A stretch of DNA of 64,000 bases, taken from the NCBI GenBank assembly GCA_002746305.1, contig NVWV01000005.1, positions 62,001-126,000 of the forward strand. Direction: 5' to 3'. Each line of letters opens with the position of its first letter. Position 1 is the stretch's first letter. The translations under genes were made by a program, and so were the position numbers. Under the pieces are notes generated by a model. That model had not been told where the DNA came from, did not search any database, and saw nothing but the letters and a program-made list of their open reading frames with translations. Below, in pieces: positions 62,146 through 64,000 of the stretch. Source of the DNA: Bacteroidota bacterium. Its GTDB lineage: Bacteria; Bacteroidota; Bacteroidia; NS11-12g; UBA9320.

Positions 62146-62714
62146 GAAGTTAAATATTCTTTAACAGCGACCTCAAGATTGGAATACCAATCCTTACCAA
62201 ACTTTCTTTCCAAAGCATCTTTAGCAAATTGATAGACTTTAATATCCTCTTCTTTCCCCTTTACACATGCATCGGCACAGATGCTCCATCGGTGATAGTT
62301 TAGAGCATAATATTCACTGTATTTATCAACTCGGATAGGATATAAATGACAACTGATAGGTTTTGGGAAGCCAAAATCATTTTTCTTATTGGCAATCTCA
62401 ATTGCACAGTTTAGAATTCCATCTTTTCGAACTACAAAAACACATTCTTTGTTTTCTTTACATGTGGTAACGTCCATCAAGTCAAATGGATCTTTTTCTG
62501 CAAAACCGTCTTTGGCTAGTAGTTCAAGGCCTGTCTCATCCATCTCCGTTTTGATAGTCTCCAGATTTTTTTGAATTACACTTATCTCCTCTGGCTCAAG
62601 TGGTGCTCCAGCATCTCCTTCTATACAGCATACGCCTTTACAAGCAAGTACATTGCAAGCAAATGCCTGTTCTATAACATCCTCTGAAACAAGACAATCG
62701 TCTACCTTTATCAT
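62142..62714 (-). CDS. DUF3109 (YkgJ-like) Cys-cluster protein
   Basis: A 190-residue soluble protein. Conserved Cys pattern FACNVLACKGVCC at residues about 18-30, then TCKENKEC, LNCAIEIA, SCHLYPIR and CADACVKG resembles the YkgJ/DUF3109 proteins proposed to bind zinc or iron-sulfur. Its ATG overlaps the purE stop by four bases, so it is translated with the purine genes. Its biochemical role is not known. Confidence 0.85.
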   Translation of the reverse strand: MIKVDDCLVSEDVIEQAFACNVLACKGVCCIEGDAGAPLEPEEISVIQKNLETIKTEMDETGLELLAKDGFAEKDPFDLMDVTTCKENKECVFVVRKDGILNCAIEIANKKNDFGFPKPISCHLYPIRVDKYSEYYALNYHRWSICADACVKGKEEDIKVYQFAKDALERKFGKDWYSNLEVAVKEYLTS

Positions 62715-63226
62715 TTTTTATGAGCTAGATATGCTGCATGTCCAAGTTCTTCTAGGTTTTTGGCTTTTTCTAAGACTGACTCTTCCATTTCTGCAACATA
62801 CTTTAATACACTTTGTTGAGTAGGCTCATGGTGAGCTCCTATCATCTTAGCAGCAAGTATTCCTGCATTTTTAGCACCGTTAATTGCCATTGTAGCCACA
62901 GGAATTCCTGGAGGCATTTGTACAATTGAATAGAGCGAATCCAACCCGCTCATATTGCTTGATTTTATGGGCACGCCTATTACCGGAAGAGGAGTAAGAG
63001 AGGCTACCATGCCTGGTAAATGAGCAGCTCCACCAGCTCCTGCTATAATAGATTTGTACCCTTTGGTATGAGCTTCTTTAGCAAATGCATACATTCTATC
63101 TGGCGTGCGATGAGCAGAAACAACCGTAAGATTATATGATACACCTATTTGTTCAAGTACCTTGGCAGACTCGGCCATTACAGGTAAATCGGAGTCAGAA
63201 CCCATTATTATTAATACATCAGCCAT
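62711..63226 (-). CDS. purE: N5-carboxyaminoimidazole ribonucleotide mutase
   Basis: Moves the carboxyl group of N5-CAIR to C4, giving CAIR in purine synthesis. The 171-residue class I protein has the substrate loop GSDSDLPVM, SAHRTPDRM with the catalytic His, GAGGAAHLPGMVA and ATMAINGAKNAGILA. purK lies just upstream (13 bp between purK stop and purE start), giving the two-step pathway from AIR. TAACTTTG across the purK stop suggests a second promoter for purE. Confidence 0.96.
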   Translation of the reverse strand: MADVLIIMGSDSDLPVMAESAKVLEQIGVSYNLTVVSAHRTPDRMYAFAKEAHTKGYKSIIAGAGGAAHLPGMVASLTPLPVIGVPIKSSNMSGLDSLYSIVQMPPGIPVATMAINGAKNAGILAAKMIGAHHEPTQQSVLKYVAEMEESVLEKAKNLEELGHAAYLAHKK

Positions 63227-63234
63227 ATTGGCTT

Positions 63235-63242
63235 CAAAGTTA
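63235..63242 (-). promoter_or_regulatory. Possible internal -7 element for purE
   Basis: TAACTTTG on the minus strand matches TAnnTTTG, eight nucleotides before the purE ATG. It overlaps the purK stop codon. Confidence 0.4.
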
Positions 63243-64000
63243 ATTGCTTTTTATAGTAAGGAGACTTTTTACTGTTTCCATTTTTGTGATAACCTCGTCT
63301 CTAGTAGCTGCAAGTACAGTGAAATGTCCTAGTTTTCTAAAGGGGGATGAAGAAGCTTTGCCGTACATATGAATATATACGCCCGATATGGCCAACACTT
63401 TATTCAAATTACCAAGATAGTACGGCCCATTTACATCCTGTGGTCCAACAATATTACATGTAGCCGCAGGAGTTATGAGAGAAGTATCACCCAAAGGCTG
63501 ACCCAATAAAATTCTATTCAATTGCTCGTACTGAGATGTATACGTCGATTCTATGGTATGATGTCCACTATTGTGTGGTCTAGGAGCTATTTCATTTACA
63601 TAAATAGCACCATTTTTTTGCACAAAAAGTTCTACGGCAAATAAGCCTGGACTGTCAAATGCATTCACAGCATTCACCGCAATGGTTTCACATTGCTTAT
63701 TGATGTCAGAATCCAGTCGACTTGGAGCGATTAAATAATCCATAAGGTTGGATTTGGGATCAAAAATCATTTCACAGGGTTCATAGGATGCTCTATTACC
63801 CAATTGGTCGACAGAAACGATTACAGAAACCTCAATGGCATCCTTTGCAAGCTTTTCAATAACATAGCCATGTTCACTATTTAATATTTCATCGTTCTTG
63901 TTGGCCAACTTATTAAATCGTTGCTTGTCCAATAGTTGAACTCCCTTTCCGTCATAGCCTCCTTTTCTATGTTTAAGAACAAATTGGTCCTCTGGCCAAG
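63240..64000 (-). CDS. purK: 5-(carboxyamino)imidazole ribonucleotide synthase, 5' end outside window
   Basis: ATP-grasp enzyme that carboxylates AIR with bicarbonate to N5-CAIR, the substrate of PurE. The frame stays open from the stop at 63240 to the window edge (about 253 codons). The last visible upstream residues, FVLKHRKGGYDGKGVQLLD, are the ATP-binding lid of PurK, so the TTG at 63932 is not the start. ATP-grasp metal residues appear in FAVELFVQKNGAIYVNEIAP and RPHNSGHHTIE. The N-terminal domain lies beyond the window. Confidence 0.93.
   Translation of the reverse strand, partial: WPEDQFVLKHRKGGYDGKGVQLLDKQRFNKLANKNDEILNSEHGYVIEKLAKDAIEVSVIVSVDQLGNRASYEPCEMIFDPKSNLMDYLIAPSRLDSDINKQCETIAVNAVNAFDSPGLFAVELFVQKNGAIYVNEIAPRPHNSGHHTIESTYTSQYEQLNRILLGQPLGDTSLITPAATCNIVGPQDVNGPYYLGNLNKVLAISGVYIHMYGKASSSPFRKLGHFTVLAATRDEVITKMETVKSLLTIKSN

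Overview
The window is chromosomal DNA from a member of the Bacteroidota, most likely a Flavobacteriales-type marine or freshwater bacterium. The signs are C-terminal type IX secretion sorting domains of both kinds (type A and gliding-motility type B), a PorP/SprF-family protein, a SusC-like receptor with a DUF4249 lipoprotein, families largely confined to this phylum (DUF4270, DUF2851, DUF6029, DUF6268, DUF4286, DUF3109), AT-rich sequence and about twenty promoters with the Bacteroidetes -7 element TAnnTTTG. There is no plasmid, prophage, insertion sequence or CRISPR array in view.

Layout. 0-7.5 kb: a lipoprotein cut by the window edge, thiN, guaB, a TPR protein with a GT39 glycosyltransferase, a DUF6268 porin-like protein and trmL. 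7.6-12.6 kb: a dinB-dnaE mutagenesis cassette with a 21-bp tandem repeat inside dnaE, then a HEPN/AbiU2-like gene. 12.7-16.7 kb: the GTPases era and der, two small lipoproteins and pheS. 16.7-21.3 kb: a probable replication-origin region. It has a 405-bp gene-free stretch with iteron-like repeats where base skew changes sign, and two parS-like ParB sites 3.5-4.5 kb away, beside mnmG and ybeY. 22.6-26.7 kb: rluB, an Omp28 lipoprotein, xerD, DUF4286 and a GT-C-like protein. 26.8-34.1 kb: a lamin-tail secreted protein, initiator tRNA, panC, a GT5-like protein, DUF4270, aroF, asd and a ferredoxin reductase.

34.1-42.8 kb: a zinc-ribbon protein, PspC, DUF2851, pyrF, DUF6029, a SPOR protein, sodA, a nitroreductase, a 38-residue membrane ORF and a large RCC1-repeat secreted protein. 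42.9-54.3 kb: cysS, an M28 peptidase lipoprotein, a secreted T9SS protein, PorP/SprF, a CaCA antiporter, a TonB receptor with DUF4249, a MarR regulator and a membrane metallophosphoesterase. 54.3-57.2 kb: an unrecognised pair, a Cys-rich T9SS protein and a Cys-rich lipoprotein. 57.3-64 kb: a GGGP synthase, the B12-dependent ribonucleotide reductase nrdJ, a MORN-type protein, DUF3109, purE and purK (cut by the window edge).

Many genes start 4-9 nt after a TAnnTTTG element, which implies leaderless or nearly leaderless mRNAs. Using this I moved several starts inward from the longest open frame. Convergent neighbours often abut or overlap at their 3' ends. Most genes are housekeeping or envelope genes. 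The observations most worth following up are the origin/parS region, the repeat-bearing mutasome operon with a palindrome over its start, the HEPN gene, and the unrecognised secreted pair at 54.5-57.2 kb.
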